A stretch of 64,000 bases of DNA. Origin: Tsuneonella dongtanensis. GTDB taxonomy: Bacteria > Pseudomonadota > Alphaproteobacteria > Sphingomonadales > Sphingomonadaceae. Below, piece by piece: positions 36,885-46,122 of this stretch (the stretch's first letter is position 1; the number at the start of each line of letters is the position of its first letter). Location: assembly GCF_001698205.1 (NCBI RefSeq), contig NZ_CP016591.1, positions 744,001 to 808,000 on the forward strand, in the 5' to 3' direction. A program made the translations under genes and the position numbers. The notes beneath the pieces are model-generated. The model searched no databases. It was not told the DNA's origin and was given only the letters and a program-made list of their open reading frames with translations.

Positions 36885-38177
36885 TTGGCCCGGATCGTGA
36901 TGAAATTCGGCGGCACATCGATGGCCGGCACCGAGCGCATCCGGCGCGTGGCGAACATCGTGCGCAAGCAGGCCGCGGGCGGCAACGAGGTCGCCGTGGT
37001 CGTCTCCGCGATGGCGGGCGAGACCGATCGGCTGGTCAACTTCTGCCGCGAGGCGAACCCGCTCTACGACCCGGCCGAATACGACGTGGTCGTCGCCAGC
37101 GGCGAGCAGGTGACCAGCGGGCTCCTCGCGCTCACCCTCCAGGCGCTCGGCTGCAAGGCAAGGTCGTGGCTCGGCTGGCAGCTGCCCGTCCACACGATGG
37201 AAGCGCACGCGAAGGCGCGCATCTCCTCGATCGATTCGGATGAACTGCTGGCGAGCATGGCGGCCGGCGAGATCGCGGTGATCCCGGGCTTCCAGGGCCT
37301 GTCCGAGGACAATCGCGTGACGACGCTGGGGCGGGGCGGCTCGGACACCTCGGCGGTCGCCGTGGCCGCGGCAATCGGGGCGGACCGCTGCGACATCTAC
37401 ACCGACGTCGACGGGGTCTACACCACCGACCCGCGGATCGTCGCCAAGGCGCACAAGCTGAAGGCGGTGACCTACGAGGAAATGCTTGAGCTGGCCTCGG
37501 TCGGCGCCAAGGTGCTGCAGACCCGCTCGGTCGGCCTCGCCATGAAGGCGGGCGTGCGGGTGCAGGTCCTGTCGAGCTTCATCGGCGACGATGCGGTCCC
37601 CGCCGACGAGTTGCCCGGCACGATGATCGTCTCCGAAGAGGAGATGGAAGAGCTATTGGAGAGAGGCGAAATGGAACGCCAATTGGTCACCGGCATCGCG
37701 CACGACAAGAACGAGGCGAAGATCATCCTGACCCGCGTGCCCGACAAGCCGGGCGCCGTGGCGCACATCTTCGAGCCGCTTGCCGCCGCCTCGATCAACG
37801 TCGACATGATCATCCAGAACGTCGGCCGCGACAAGGGCGAGACCGACGTGACCTTCACCGTCCCGCAGGCCGACCTCGCGCGGGCGCAGGCGCTGCTCGA
37901 GGACCGGCGCGGAGAGATCGGCTACAACCGCATCATCACCGACAGCAAGATCGCCAAGATCAGCGTCGTCGGCGTCGGCATGAAGAGCCACGCCGGCGTC
38001 GCCAGCACGATGTTCAAAGCGCTCGCCGAGCGCGGCATCAACATTCAGGCGATCTCGACGTCGGAGATCAAGGTCAGCGTGCTCATCGACGAGGACGAGA
38101 CCGAGCTCGCGGTGCGCGTGCTCCACACCGCCTACGGCCTCGATGCGCCGGACAACGTAGGCGACGAAGCGGCCTGA
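36885..38177 (+). CDS. lysC: Aspartate kinase
   Basis: First step of the lysine, threonine and methionine branch. The 430-residue protein reads ARIVMKFGGTSMAG at the start, has VVVASGEQVTSGLLAL, TTLGRGGSDTSAVAVAAAIG and YTDVDGVYTTDPR in the kinase domain, and two C-terminal ACT domains (about 275-345 and 355-420) for feedback control. The start chosen is TTG 36885, because AGGAG lies nine bases before it and the resulting N-terminus is the family standard. An ATG five codons later lies within the conserved core. Confidence 0.94.
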   Translation: MARIVMKFGGTSMAGTERIRRVANIVRKQAAGGNEVAVVVSAMAGETDRLVNFCREANPLYDPAEYDVVVASGEQVTSGLLALTLQALGCKARSWLGWQLPVHTMEAHAKARISSIDSDELLASMAAGEIAVIPGFQGLSEDNRVTTLGRGGSDTSAVAVAAAIGADRCDIYTDVDGVYTTDPRIVAKAHKLKAVTYEEMLELASVGAKVLQTRSVGLAMKAGVRVQVLSSFIGDDAVPADELPGTMIVSEEEMEELLERGEMERQLVTGIAHDKNEAKIILTRVPDKPGAVAHIFEPLAAASINVDMIIQNVGRDKGETDVTFTVPQADLARAQALLEDRRGEIGYNRIITDSKIAKISVVGVGMKSHAGVASTMFKALAERGINIQAISTSEIKVSVLIDEDETELAVRVLHTAYGLDAPDNVGDEAA

Positions 38178-38459
38178 GCGTCCGCGACCCCGCACACGGA
38201 GTCGTCCCGGGGGGGCGGGGCCATTCGCGCTCCGCATCGGCGGGCGAGCGCGAAAGGCGACACAAAGTATACACCCGGATCCAACACGGGCGAAGCGCGG
38301 AGCCGCGGCGCGGGATCGACGGTGAGAAGGAGCCGCGAAGGCGCTAGCACGGCGCGCAGGCTGTAGGAAAACGCTTCGTACGCCGGTTGCCTGCGTCGAC
38401 CGCCGTCCGTAGACGATCAGCATCACCATGCTAACCGGACGGAGGGGAAAGCGGCCAAA
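38178..38459. other. Intergenic leader region before purT, no gene recognised
   Basis: The lysC-purT gap is 329 bases, the longest in the first 52 kb. I see no conserved coding frame on either strand before the tiny upstream ORF at its right end. A run CCCGGGGGGGCGGGGCC at about 38207-38223 may terminate lysC, but no T tract follows. The stretch is long enough for a structured leader or small RNA; I could not match it to a known riboswitch. Confidence 0.4.
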
Positions 38460-38510
38460 ATGATGCGGACGAACACCTTCCGGCGGTTTCGGGCGGCCAT
38501 CGGCGGATGA
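38460..38510 (+). CDS. Possible 16-codon leader peptide coupled to purT
   Basis: ATG 38460 opens a 16-codon frame (MMRTNTFRRFRAAIGG) whose TGA overlaps the purT ATG as ATGA. GGAGGGG lies upstream of it at a longish spacing, whereas purT itself has only a weak GGCGG. Translational coupling of purT to this basic peptide is plausible, but conservation is unknown. Confidence 0.35.
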   Translation: MMRTNTFRRFRAAIGG

Positions 38511-39682
38511 GCCACATCGCCACGATCCTCCTGCTCGGTTCGGGCGAACTCGGCCGCGAATTCGTCATTTCCGCCAAGCGTCTTGGCGCACGGGTGATTG
38601 CCTGCGATGCCTATGACGACGCACCGGCGATGCAGCTGGCCGACGCGCGCGAGGTGTTCTCGATGCTCGATGCCGAGGCGCTGCGCGCGGTCGCGCTGAA
38701 GCACCGCCCCGACTTGATCGTGCCCGAGATCGAGGCGATCCGCACCGAGGTCCTGGCCGAACTCGAGGACGAGGGGTTCGCCGTCGTGCCCTCCGCCCGT
38801 GCCGCACAGCTCACGATGAATCGCGACGCGATCCGCGATCTCGCGGCGGGCGAGCTCGGTGTGCCGACCTCGCGCTATCGCTATGCGGAGACGCTCGACG
38901 AGGTGCGCGAGGCTGCCTCCTTCACCGGGTTCCCCTGCGTCATCAAGCCGGTCATGTCGTCGAGCGGCAAGGGCCAGTCGACCGTGCAGGGCGTCGACGG
39001 CCTCGATGCGGCATGGGACTATGCCGTGGCCGGGATGCGCGGCGACCGCACCCGGGTGATCGTCGAGGCCTTCGTCGAATTCGATTACGAGATCACCCTG
39101 CTTACCGTCAGCCACGCGGGCGGCATTTCGTTCTGTCCGCCGATCGGCCACCGGCAGGAGCGCGGCGATTACCAGGAAAGCTGGCAGCCCACGCCGATGT
39201 CGGACGCCGCGATCGCCAGCGCGCAGGCGATGGCGCGCACGGTGGTCGAGGCATTGAAGGGCAAGGGACGGGGCTGGGGCCTTTATGGGGTGGAATTCTT
39301 CGTGAAGGGCGACGAGGTGATCTTCTCCGAACTGAGCCCGCGGCCGCACGATACCGGGATGGTTACGCTGGCCAGTCAGAACCTGTCCGAATTCGACCTC
39401 CATGCGCGGGCGATAATGGGCCTGCCGGTCCCGGCGACGATCCGCGCACGACCCGCGGCCTCGGCTGTGATCCTCGCCGACCGCGATTGCGCGGACCTGT
39501 CCTATTCGGGTCTGGCCGAAGCGCTCGCCGAGGAAGGCACGGACGTGCGCATCTTCGGCAAGCCGACCAGCCGCCCCTACCGGCGCATGGGCGTCGCGCT
39601 CGCAACCGCCGCCGACGTCGACGAGGCCCGCCGCAAGGCAAGCGAGGCGTCGGGCAGGGTGTGCATCGGCTACGGCGCGTGA
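38507..39682 (+). CDS. purT: Formate-dependent phosphoribosylglycinamide formyltransferase
   Basis: ATP-grasp enzyme that formylates GAR with free formate in purine synthesis. The 391-residue protein starts ILLLGSGELGREFVISAKRLG and has PEIEAIRTEVLAELE, the ATP-binding FPCVIKPVMSSSGKGQS, FVEFDYEITLL and YGVEFFVKGDEVIFSELSPRPHDTGMVTL. Full family length (about 390). It is independent of folate, complementing or replacing PurN. Confidence 0.95.
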   Translation: MSHIATILLLGSGELGREFVISAKRLGARVIACDAYDDAPAMQLADAREVFSMLDAEALRAVALKHRPDLIVPEIEAIRTEVLAELEDEGFAVVPSARAAQLTMNRDAIRDLAAGELGVPTSRYRYAETLDEVREAASFTGFPCVIKPVMSSSGKGQSTVQGVDGLDAAWDYAVAGMRGDRTRVIVEAFVEFDYEITLLTVSHAGGISFCPPIGHRQERGDYQESWQPTPMSDAAIASAQAMARTVVEALKGKGRGWGLYGVEFFVKGDEVIFSELSPRPHDTGMVTLASQNLSEFDLHARAIMGLPVPATIRARPAASAVILADRDCADLSYSGLAEALAEEGTDVRIFGKPTSRPYRRMGVALATAADVDEARRKASEASGRVCIGYGA

Positions 39683-39721
39683 CGCTTGCCCGCGCCCTCG
39701 CCGCCGCCTAACGCGCCCGCG

Positions 39722-40732
39722 ATGACCAGCTATCCCAAGACCACCACGCTCATGGAGCGCGGCCGCGCCTTTCTCGGCACCGATTACGCGATCCTGTGCG
39801 GCGCGATGAGCTGGGTTTCGGAGCGCAATCTCGTATCCGCGATCAGCAACGCGGGCGGGTTCGGCGTGATTGCATGCGGCGCGATGACGCCCGAACTGCT
39901 CGACGCCGAAATCGCCGCGACGCGCGCGATGACGGACAGGCCCTTCGGTGTGAACCTCATCACGATGCACCCGCAGCTGTTCGACCTGATCGAGGTCTGC
40001 GCGCGGCACCAGGTGGGCCATGTCGTGCTGGCCGGGGGCATCCCGCCCAAGGGCAGCGTCGAGGCGATCAAGGCGTTCGACGCGAAGGTCATCGTCTTCG
40101 CTCCCACTCTGGCGCTCGCGAAGAAGCTGCTCCGCTCGGGCGGAGACGCGCTGGTGATCGAGGGGATGGAGGCGGGCGGCCACATCGGGCCCGTTTCGAC
40201 CAGCGTGCTGGCGCAGGAATTCCTGCCTGAGCTCAGCGCCGACCACCTGGTCTTCGTCGCGGGCGGCATCGGCCGCGGCGAGGCGATCGCGGGCTATCTC
40301 GAGATGGGTGCGGTCGGAGTCCAGCTCGGCACCCGCTTCGCCTGCGCGACCGAGAGCATCGCCCACCCCAACTTCAAGGCCGCTTTCTTCCGCGCCAACG
40401 CGCGCGACGCGGTGGCGAGCGTGCAGGTCGATCCGCGCCTGCCGGTGATCCCGGTCCGCGCGCTCAAGAACAAGGGCACCGAGGCGTTCACCGCCAAGCA
40501 GATCGAGGTTGCCCGCGCGCTCGACGAGGACGGCATCGCGATGGACGAAGCCCAGCTCCAGATCGAGCACTACTGGGCGGGCGCGCTGCGCCGCGCGGTG
40601 ATCGACGGCGACGTCGAGAGCGGCAGCCTGATGGCCGGACAGTCGGTGGGGATGGTCAAGGCCGAAGAGCCGGTGGCGGACATTATCGCCCAGCTGATGG
40701 CCGAGAGCGAGGCCGCGCTCAGCCGGCGCTGA
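39722..40732 (+). CDS. Nitronate monooxygenase-like FMN flavoprotein
   Basis: A 336-residue TIM barrel of the nitronate monooxygenase/enoyl reductase (FabK-like) family. Visible are the N-terminal ILCGAMSWVSERNLVSAISN and FGVIACGAM (FMN site), VVLAGGIPPK, the catalytic-type His in EGMEAGGHIGP, and VFVAGGIGRGEAI followed by MGAVGVQLGTRFACATES for the FMN phosphate. Nitroalkane oxidation is possible but not proven; many relatives have other substrates. Confidence 0.87.
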   Translation: MTSYPKTTTLMERGRAFLGTDYAILCGAMSWVSERNLVSAISNAGGFGVIACGAMTPELLDAEIAATRAMTDRPFGVNLITMHPQLFDLIEVCARHQVGHVVLAGGIPPKGSVEAIKAFDAKVIVFAPTLALAKKLLRSGGDALVIEGMEAGGHIGPVSTSVLAQEFLPELSADHLVFVAGGIGRGEAIAGYLEMGAVGVQLGTRFACATESIAHPNFKAAFFRANARDAVASVQVDPRLPVIPVRALKNKGTEAFTAKQIEVARALDEDGIAMDEAQLQIEHYWAGALRRAVIDGDVESGSLMAGQSVGMVKAEEPVADIIAQLMAESEAALSRR

Positions 40733-40750
40733 CCGCTACGTCATCGGCCA

Positions 40751-41134
40751 TTATCGCATGGGTCGGGGCTGCCACAGCTCTACCTTGCGTCCGTCGCAGT
40801 CCATGACATGGGCGAAATCGCCGTTCATTTCGCCGAACATGGTCATCGTGGGCTCGACGCCGTGCTCGGCGCAGCGCGCGAGCATTGCCGTCAGGTCGTC
40901 GACCATCAGGTTGAACATGAATCGCTCTTCCGACGGCGCGAAATAGTCCGTTTCGGCCTTGAACGGGCTGAACACCGTTCCCGCACCAGGATGCGCCGCA
41001 GCGGTTTCGGGCAGAAATACAGTCCCGCCCCAGTCCTGAAACTCGATGCCGAGCACGCGGGCGTACCATTCGCAGGTCGCTGCGGTATCGGCGGACTTGA
41101 AAAACAATCCGCCCAGCCCGATCACTCTTGCCAT
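40751..41134 (-). CDS. VOC (glyoxalase/dioxygenase) family protein
   Basis: A 127-residue single-chain VOC protein with two beta-alpha-beta-beta-beta modules: VIGLGGLFFKSADTAATCEWYARVLGI and FMFNLMVDDLTAMLARCAEHGVE, ending DFAHVMDCDGRKVELWQP, where the terminal Glu is the usual metal ligand. Substrate not deducible. Starts 13 bases after the stop of the 82-residue gene on the same strand, so they may be cotranscribed. Confidence 0.85.
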   Translation of the reverse strand: MARVIGLGGLFFKSADTAATCEWYARVLGIEFQDWGGTVFLPETAAAHPGAGTVFSPFKAETDYFAPSEERFMFNLMVDDLTAMLARCAEHGVEPTMTMFGEMNGDFAHVMDCDGRKVELWQPRPMR

Positions 41135-41147
41135 TGCCCCGCTCCCG

Positions 41148-41396
41148 TCACCGGAACCAGCGGAAGCGCCGCTTCGCCTGAGGCAGCCTGCCGGACAGCG
41201 TGAACAGGTAGTTCGCCAGCACCGCCGCCTGGTTCTTGGTCATGATGTAATGGAATTCGTCGACCGGATCGGACGGCGCGCCGCCGGAGGAATGCTTGCT
41301 CTGCATGCAGACCACGACCCTGTCGCCCAGGTCCTGGTGCTTCCAGCCGACCAGCGCGCCGAAGTTGTCGACCGTATTCCCTGTTGGCTCATTCAT
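41148..41396 (-). CDS. Small uncharacterised protein (82 aa)
   Basis: I do not recognise this protein. It has no signal peptide or membrane helix. The middle reads WKHQDLGDRVVVCMQSKHSS followed by PVDEFHYIMTKNQAAVLANYLF, suggesting a small alpha/beta fold, and the tail is strongly basic (PQAKRRFRWFR). A good ribosome site (GGGAGG) seven to nine bases before the ATG supports it as real. It lies between an aldehyde dehydrogenase gene and the VOC gene on the same strand. Confidence 0.65.
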   Translation of the reverse strand: MNEPTGNTVDNFGALVGWKHQDLGDRVVVCMQSKHSSGGAPSDPVDEFHYIMTKNQAAVLANYLFTLSGRLPQAKRRFRWFR

Positions 41397-41482
41397 TTGC
41401 AGGCCCTCCCGCCTGCCGGGATAGCGCCGTCAGCCGCGATTGTTAACGCGTTTGATGCGGCGGTATCGCGGCGGGGCGGGCC

Positions 41483-42907
41483 TTACGCGAACGCATCCTT
41501 CTTGACCGTGATGACCTGCGCGTAGGTGAACTCCTTGAGGCCATCGAGGCCGTACTCGGAGCCGAAGCCAGATTGCTTGTGTCCGCCGAACGGCGCGAAC
41601 GGGCTGATGTGCAGGAACTCGTTGACCCATACCGTCCCGGTTTCGAGCTGTTCCGCGATCTCGACACCCTTGTCCGGGTCCGCGGTCCACACCGCCCCGG
41701 CGAGCCCGTAGTCCGAAGCGTTCGCACGCGCGATCACTTCCTCGGTGGTCGAGAACTTCATCAGAGGCATGACGGGCCCGAACTGCTCTTCGGCCACGAT
41801 GCGCGCATCCTCCGGCGGATTGTCGAGGATCGTGATCGGCACGTAGTAGCCCGATCCCGACGGATCGACGTCTCCTCCGACGAGGAACTTGTAACCGGAG
41901 TCCTTGGCGTCTTGGATCAGTTCGCACACGCGGTCGAACTGCTTCTTGTTCTGGATCGGGCCCACGCCCGTGCCCTGCTCGCTGCCGTCGCCGACCTTCA
42001 CGGTCTTGGCGTATTCGGCGATCGCGGCCGACAGTTCGTCGTAGATGTCCTCGTGGATGTAGATGCGCTTGGCCGCGACGCAGATCTGCCCGGCGTTCGA
42101 GAAGCTCGACCAGAAGAGCTGCTCGGCCACCTTCGACACATCCGCGTCGGGCAGCACGATCGAAGCGTCGTTGCCGCCGAGTTCGAGCGTGATGCGCTTG
42201 AGGTCCTTCGAGGCGCCTTCCATGATCCGCTTGCCGGTGGCGGTGGAGCCGGTGAAGGTGATCTTGTCGATGTCCGGATGCTCGGTGATGAGCGGGCCGA
42301 GGCTGTCCTCGCCGGTGATGATGTTGACCGTACCGGCGGGCACCACGTCCTTGATCAGCTCGGCGATGCGCAGCGTCGTGAGCGGGGTGAAGGGCGAAGG
42401 CTTCAGCACGATCGTGCAGCCCGACATCAGCGCGGGGACGATCTTCTGGATCGCCATCATCACCGGGAAGTTCCACGGCACGATCCCGCCGACCACGCCC
42501 ACCGGGACCCGGCGGGTGCGCGACAGGCGGGTGTCGTCGTCCTGGTTGACGACCTCGTCGAGCTTGAGCGTCGATTGCGCGGCGGCGAGGCCCGCGGCCC
42601 CGAAGATCTCCGACTGCGCCTGGTGATGCGGCTTGCCCTGTTCGGTGGTGAGCAGGCGGAACAGCTCGTCGCCGTTGGCCTTGATCGCCGCGGCGATGCC
42701 CTGGACGACCTTCTGGCGTTCCTCGAACGAAGTCTTGCGCCAGGTCTTGAATGCGCGGCGCGCGGCAGCGACCGCCCGGTCGAGCTCGTCCTTGCCGCAC
42801 GAAGGGACAAGTCCGACCACCTGCTCGTTGGCGGGGTTGAGCACCTCGAGCGTGGCATCGGTGGTGACGAGTTCGCCGTCGATCAGGCAGGGATAGGTCT
42901 GGGCCAT
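41483..42907 (-). CDS. NAD(P)-dependent aldehyde dehydrogenase
   Basis: Oxidises an aldehyde to the acid. The 474-residue protein has VPWNFPVMMAIQKIVPALMSG, LKPSPFTPLTTLRIAELI, the cofactor/turn motif FTGSTATGKRI, the base Glu in LELGGNDASIV near residue 245 and the catalytic Cys in NAGQICVAAKR near 278. ATG 42907 has GGAGAGAG upstream; an in-frame start 26 codons earlier has no support. Downstream of the PQQ alcohol dehydrogenase on the same strand, it could oxidise that enzyme's product. Confidence 0.93.
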   Translation of the reverse strand: MAQTYPCLIDGELVTTDATLEVLNPANEQVVGLVPSCGKDELDRAVAAARRAFKTWRKTSFEERQKVVQGIAAAIKANGDELFRLLTTEQGKPHHQAQSEIFGAAGLAAAQSTLKLDEVVNQDDDTRLSRTRRVPVGVVGGIVPWNFPVMMAIQKIVPALMSGCTIVLKPSPFTPLTTLRIAELIKDVVPAGTVNIITGEDSLGPLITEHPDIDKITFTGSTATGKRIMEGASKDLKRITLELGGNDASIVLPDADVSKVAEQLFWSSFSNAGQICVAAKRIYIHEDIYDELSAAIAEYAKTVKVGDGSEQGTGVGPIQNKKQFDRVCELIQDAKDSGYKFLVGGDVDPSGSGYYVPITILDNPPEDARIVAEEQFGPVMPLMKFSTTEEVIARANASDYGLAGAVWTADPDKGVEIAEQLETGTVWVNEFLHISPFAPFGGHKQSGFGSEYGLDGLKEFTYAQVITVKKDAFA

Positions 42908-43008
42908 TGTCTCTCTCCGCGAAAGGGAATCGGTCTTGCGATTGGTTTCGTAGGGCAACCTAACAGGCGCGCGGGCGGCGCCCAAGGGCTATCGCCGCGC
43001 GCATTGCA

Positions 43009-45147
43009 CTATCTGCCCTTTTCGAGCGCCTTGTCCTCGTTCGCCCGCTTGATCACGTAGTGCCGGATCGCTTCGGCATCGGCCGGGCGCAACGCCTTGG
43101 CGAAGCTGACCATGCCGTTGTGCGAGAGCGCTCCGTCGATGACGATCGCCTTCATCGTCTCCGGGCTGCCGAGAGCCCCCGAGTGCCTGAGGTCTGGCAC
43201 GAGCGCGCCGGCCACCACCGCATCGCCGTGGCATACCATGCAATACCGGCCGTAGAGATCCGCCCCGCGGGCGACCTGCGCCGGCTTCCCGGTAAACGGC
43301 GGCGGGTCGAGGACCTGCTCGGCCATCGGCGGAACCGCAGGCAGCTTGCCCGTCGCGCCGAGCTTGAACACCAGCAGGCGGCTGATGTTGCGCATCGGAC
43401 CGGACTTGTCGGCGACTGCCCCGGCGACGAGATCGAAGGCGCCGCCCCATCCGACCAGGATCGCGACGTACTGTTCCCCGGCGATCGAATAGGTCATGGG
43501 CGCAGCGATCACGCCGGTCTGGGTCGGGAACGACCACAGCTTGCCGCCGCTCTTTGCCTCGTATGCGATGAACTGGCCTCCCGCCGTGCCCTGGAACACC
43601 AGCCCGCCCGCGGTGGCCAGCGTGCCCCCGTTCCATGGGCCCGGGTAGTCAACCCGCCAGGCCTCGGCCTGTTTCACCGGATCCCACGCGACAAGTGCGC
43701 CGGTGGTTGCGGCCCGCGCCTGTGCGCGCACGGCCTTGTCGGCGGGCAGCGCGCTCGCCCCGATGTCGAGCCCGATCTGGTAGCCTATGCCCGTTTCCTT
43801 CCAGTCCTTCTGCGCGACATAGGCGGCGCCGACCTGGTTCGTGGGAATGTAGACGAGGCCCGTTGCATCGCTCCGGCTCATCGGGTGCCAGGAATGTGCG
43901 CCCATCGAAGAGGGGAGCGAGATGAACGGTTTGCCCGTCTGCTCGTAACGGGCTTCCGGACTGATTGCTGCCTTTCCTGTCCTGGGATCGATGCCCGTCG
44001 TCCAGTTCTGCATCGCGAACGGCTTTCCGCCCAGGAACTGACCGGTTTCGGCATCGAGGATGTAGAAATATCCGTTCTTGGGCGCGTGCAGCGCGACATG
44101 GCGGAGCTTCCCGTCGATCTCCAGGTCGGCGAGCATGATGGGGGCGTTGCTGTCGAAGTCCCAGCGGTCTTCGGGCGTTTCCTGGAAGTGCCAGCGATAG
44201 GCCCCGGTGTTCGCATCGACCGCGACGATCGAGCCGGTGTAGAGCGCGTCGCCCGTGCCGCGGTCCAGCGCCGCGGGGTTCCACGGTTCCGCGTTGCCGG
44301 TGCCGAACAGCACGAGGTCGGTCTTGGGATCATAGACGATCGAATCCCACACCGTCCCGCCGCCGCCCAGGGTCCACCACTCGCCGGCCCAGGTTCCTGC
44401 CGCGTCTTCCATCGCCTTCGCGTTGACGCCCTCGGCCTCGAAACCGTCCTTGGGATTGCCGGGCACGACGTTGAAGCGCCAGACCTCGTCGCCGGTCGCC
44501 CAGTCGTAGGCGGACAGGTATCCGCGCGCCTTGTACTCGGCGCCGCCGCTGCCGATGAGGATCAGGCCCTTGGCCGCGCGGGGAGCGCCGGTGATCGTGT
44601 AGCTTTCCTGATCGGGCACCGCGAGCTTCGACCAGGCGACCTTGCCGGTCTTCGCGTCGAGTGCGACGAGGCGTCCGTCGAGTGTGCCGACGTAGACCTT
44701 GTCGCCATAAAGCGCGACGCCGCGGTTCACCGCGTCGCAGCAGGCGCGGACCAGCGTCTCGCGCGGGACTTTAGGATCGTAGGCCCAGAGCTGCTTTCCG
44801 GTCGCGGCGTCATGGGCATAGACCTTGCTCCACGCGCTCGTGAAATAGAGCACCCCGTCGTGCATCAGCGGGGTCGCCTCCTGCCCGCGCGCGGTATCGA
44901 GGTCTGCGAACCAGGCGAGGCCGAGCTGGCCGACGTTGCCCGTGTCGACCAGGTCGAGCGGGGAGAAGCGCTGCTCGGAATAGTCGCGGCCATAGGTCAG
45001 CCACTCGCCGCCGTCGGCCGCGGCGATCATCGCGTCGGTCACGCCTTCGGTCGGCGGGGAGACGCCGCTTCCGTCCGCCTCCCGATCGCCCGACAGGCTG
45101 CACGCGCCAAGCGCCAGTGCCGCGATCCAAACCGCCATCTTTCGCAT
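43009..45147 (-). CDS. PQQ-dependent quinohemoprotein alcohol dehydrogenase
   Basis: Periplasmic oxidation of alcohols with electrons passed through PQQ to an attached cytochrome c. The 712-residue protein starts with a lipoprotein-like signal (LALGACS), then an eight-bladed propeller with W-motif repeats such as DAATGKQLWAYDPKV and DAKTGKVAWSKL, the vicinal disulfide Cys pair in RACCDAVNRG, and a C-terminal cytochrome c domain with CMVCH. AGGAGA precedes ATG 45147. The frame stays open for about 295 further codons upstream, but this is antisense to the next gene and is not coding. No PQQ synthesis genes are in the window. Confidence 0.93.
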   Translation of the reverse strand: MRKMAVWIAALALGACSLSGDREADGSGVSPPTEGVTDAMIAAADGGEWLTYGRDYSEQRFSPLDLVDTGNVGQLGLAWFADLDTARGQEATPLMHDGVLYFTSAWSKVYAHDAATGKQLWAYDPKVPRETLVRACCDAVNRGVALYGDKVYVGTLDGRLVALDAKTGKVAWSKLAVPDQESYTITGAPRAAKGLILIGSGGAEYKARGYLSAYDWATGDEVWRFNVVPGNPKDGFEAEGVNAKAMEDAAGTWAGEWWTLGGGGTVWDSIVYDPKTDLVLFGTGNAEPWNPAALDRGTGDALYTGSIVAVDANTGAYRWHFQETPEDRWDFDSNAPIMLADLEIDGKLRHVALHAPKNGYFYILDAETGQFLGGKPFAMQNWTTGIDPRTGKAAISPEARYEQTGKPFISLPSSMGAHSWHPMSRSDATGLVYIPTNQVGAAYVAQKDWKETGIGYQIGLDIGASALPADKAVRAQARAATTGALVAWDPVKQAEAWRVDYPGPWNGGTLATAGGLVFQGTAGGQFIAYEAKSGGKLWSFPTQTGVIAAPMTYSIAGEQYVAILVGWGGAFDLVAGAVADKSGPMRNISRLLVFKLGATGKLPAVPPMAEQVLDPPPFTGKPAQVARGADLYGRYCMVCHGDAVVAGALVPDLRHSGALGSPETMKAIVIDGALSHNGMVSFAKALRPADAEAIRHYVIKRANEDKALEKGR

Positions 45148-45264
45148 GGCTTCTCCTCTCGAGCAGGGTTGTGGCGACAAGCGTTGCGACTGGCAACGGT
45201 CCCGCTGGACGAGTCGGGCGCGGGTGCTAGAGTCGCCGCGACGGGACACTGAGGAGACCTGACG

Positions 45265-46122
45265 ATGTGCGACGAAGCCGACCTTGCAGCGTTCGAGAAG
45301 AAGGGTCTCGCCCGGCGCGAATTCGCCGCTGTCGGAGCGCTTGTCGGGCTGGCCGCATGCACTTCGATGAGCGGGGATGAAGGTTCCGCCGGGCTCACTG
45401 AAAGCGCAGTCGCGGTCAAGACTCCGGACGGGACGATGGACGGCTTCTTCGTCCACCCCGCCAAGGCGGCTCCGGGCGTCATCCTGTGGCCCGACATCGC
45501 GGGCCTGCGCGAAGCGAAGCGGGCGATGGCACGGCGGCTTGCCGCGAGCGGCTACGCGGTGCTGGTGCCCAACCCCTATTATCGCGACGTCGTGGGCGAG
45601 CAGTTCGCCGACTTCGCGACCTTCGCCGCGCAGAAGGGCTTCGAGAAAGTCGGCCCATGGCGGGCCAAGGCGACTGATCCGCAGGCGATCGCGCGCGACG
45701 CGACGGCGCTGGCGGCCTGGCTCGATTCCCAGCGCGCGGTCGACCGCAAGCGCGGGATCGGCAACCAGGGCTACTGCATGGGCGGCCCATACACGATCCA
45801 CGCGGCAGCATCGGTCCCGTCGCGTATCAAGGCGGCTGCGAGCTTCCATGGCGGGGGCCTTGTGACGGACGCTCCGACCAGCCCGCACAAGCGACTGCAA
45901 AGCGGGGCGCGCTACCTCATTGCGATCGCACGGAACGACGATGCGAAGCAGCCCGCAGCCAAGACGATCCTGCGCGAGACGGCCGATGCGCAGGAAGTGT
46001 CCGCGGAGATCGAGGTCTATGCCGCCGACCACGGGTGGTGTGTGCCCGACAGCCCGGCCTACAACGCCGCCGAGGCCGACAGGGCATGGGGCCGCCTGCT
46101 GGCGCTATACGCGCAGCTCTAG
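45265..46122 (+). CDS. Dienelactone hydrolase family protein, exported
   Basis: A 285-residue alpha/beta hydrolase. ARREFAAVGALVGLAACTS at about 16-34 looks like a twin-arginine or lipoprotein-type export signal. The catalytic residues are visible: nucleophile Cys in NQGYCMGGPYT near residue 171, an Asp in ARNDD, and His in AADHGWCVPDS. Cys nucleophile and length fit dienelactone hydrolase. GAGGAG precedes the ATG. Divergent from the PQQ dehydrogenase; convergent on the aldo/keto reductase with a 4-base overlap. Confidence 0.86.
   Translation: MCDEADLAAFEKKGLARREFAAVGALVGLAACTSMSGDEGSAGLTESAVAVKTPDGTMDGFFVHPAKAAPGVILWPDIAGLREAKRAMARRLAASGYAVLVPNPYYRDVVGEQFADFATFAAQKGFEKVGPWRAKATDPQAIARDATALAAWLDSQRAVDRKRGIGNQGYCMGGPYTIHAAASVPSRIKAAASFHGGGLVTDAPTSPHKRLQSGARYLIAIARNDDAKQPAAKTILRETADAQEVSAEIEVYAADHGWCVPDSPAYNAAEADRAWGRLLALYAQL

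Noticed and set aside
38132-38350. Antisense frame across the lysC-purT gap
   Set aside because: No motif, no ribosome site, and composition typical of GC-rich shadow frames.
45148-46032. Long N-terminal extension of the PQQ dehydrogenase frame
   Set aside because: The extension is antisense to the dienelactone hydrolase gene; the lipoprotein signal and AGGAGA site place the start at 45147.
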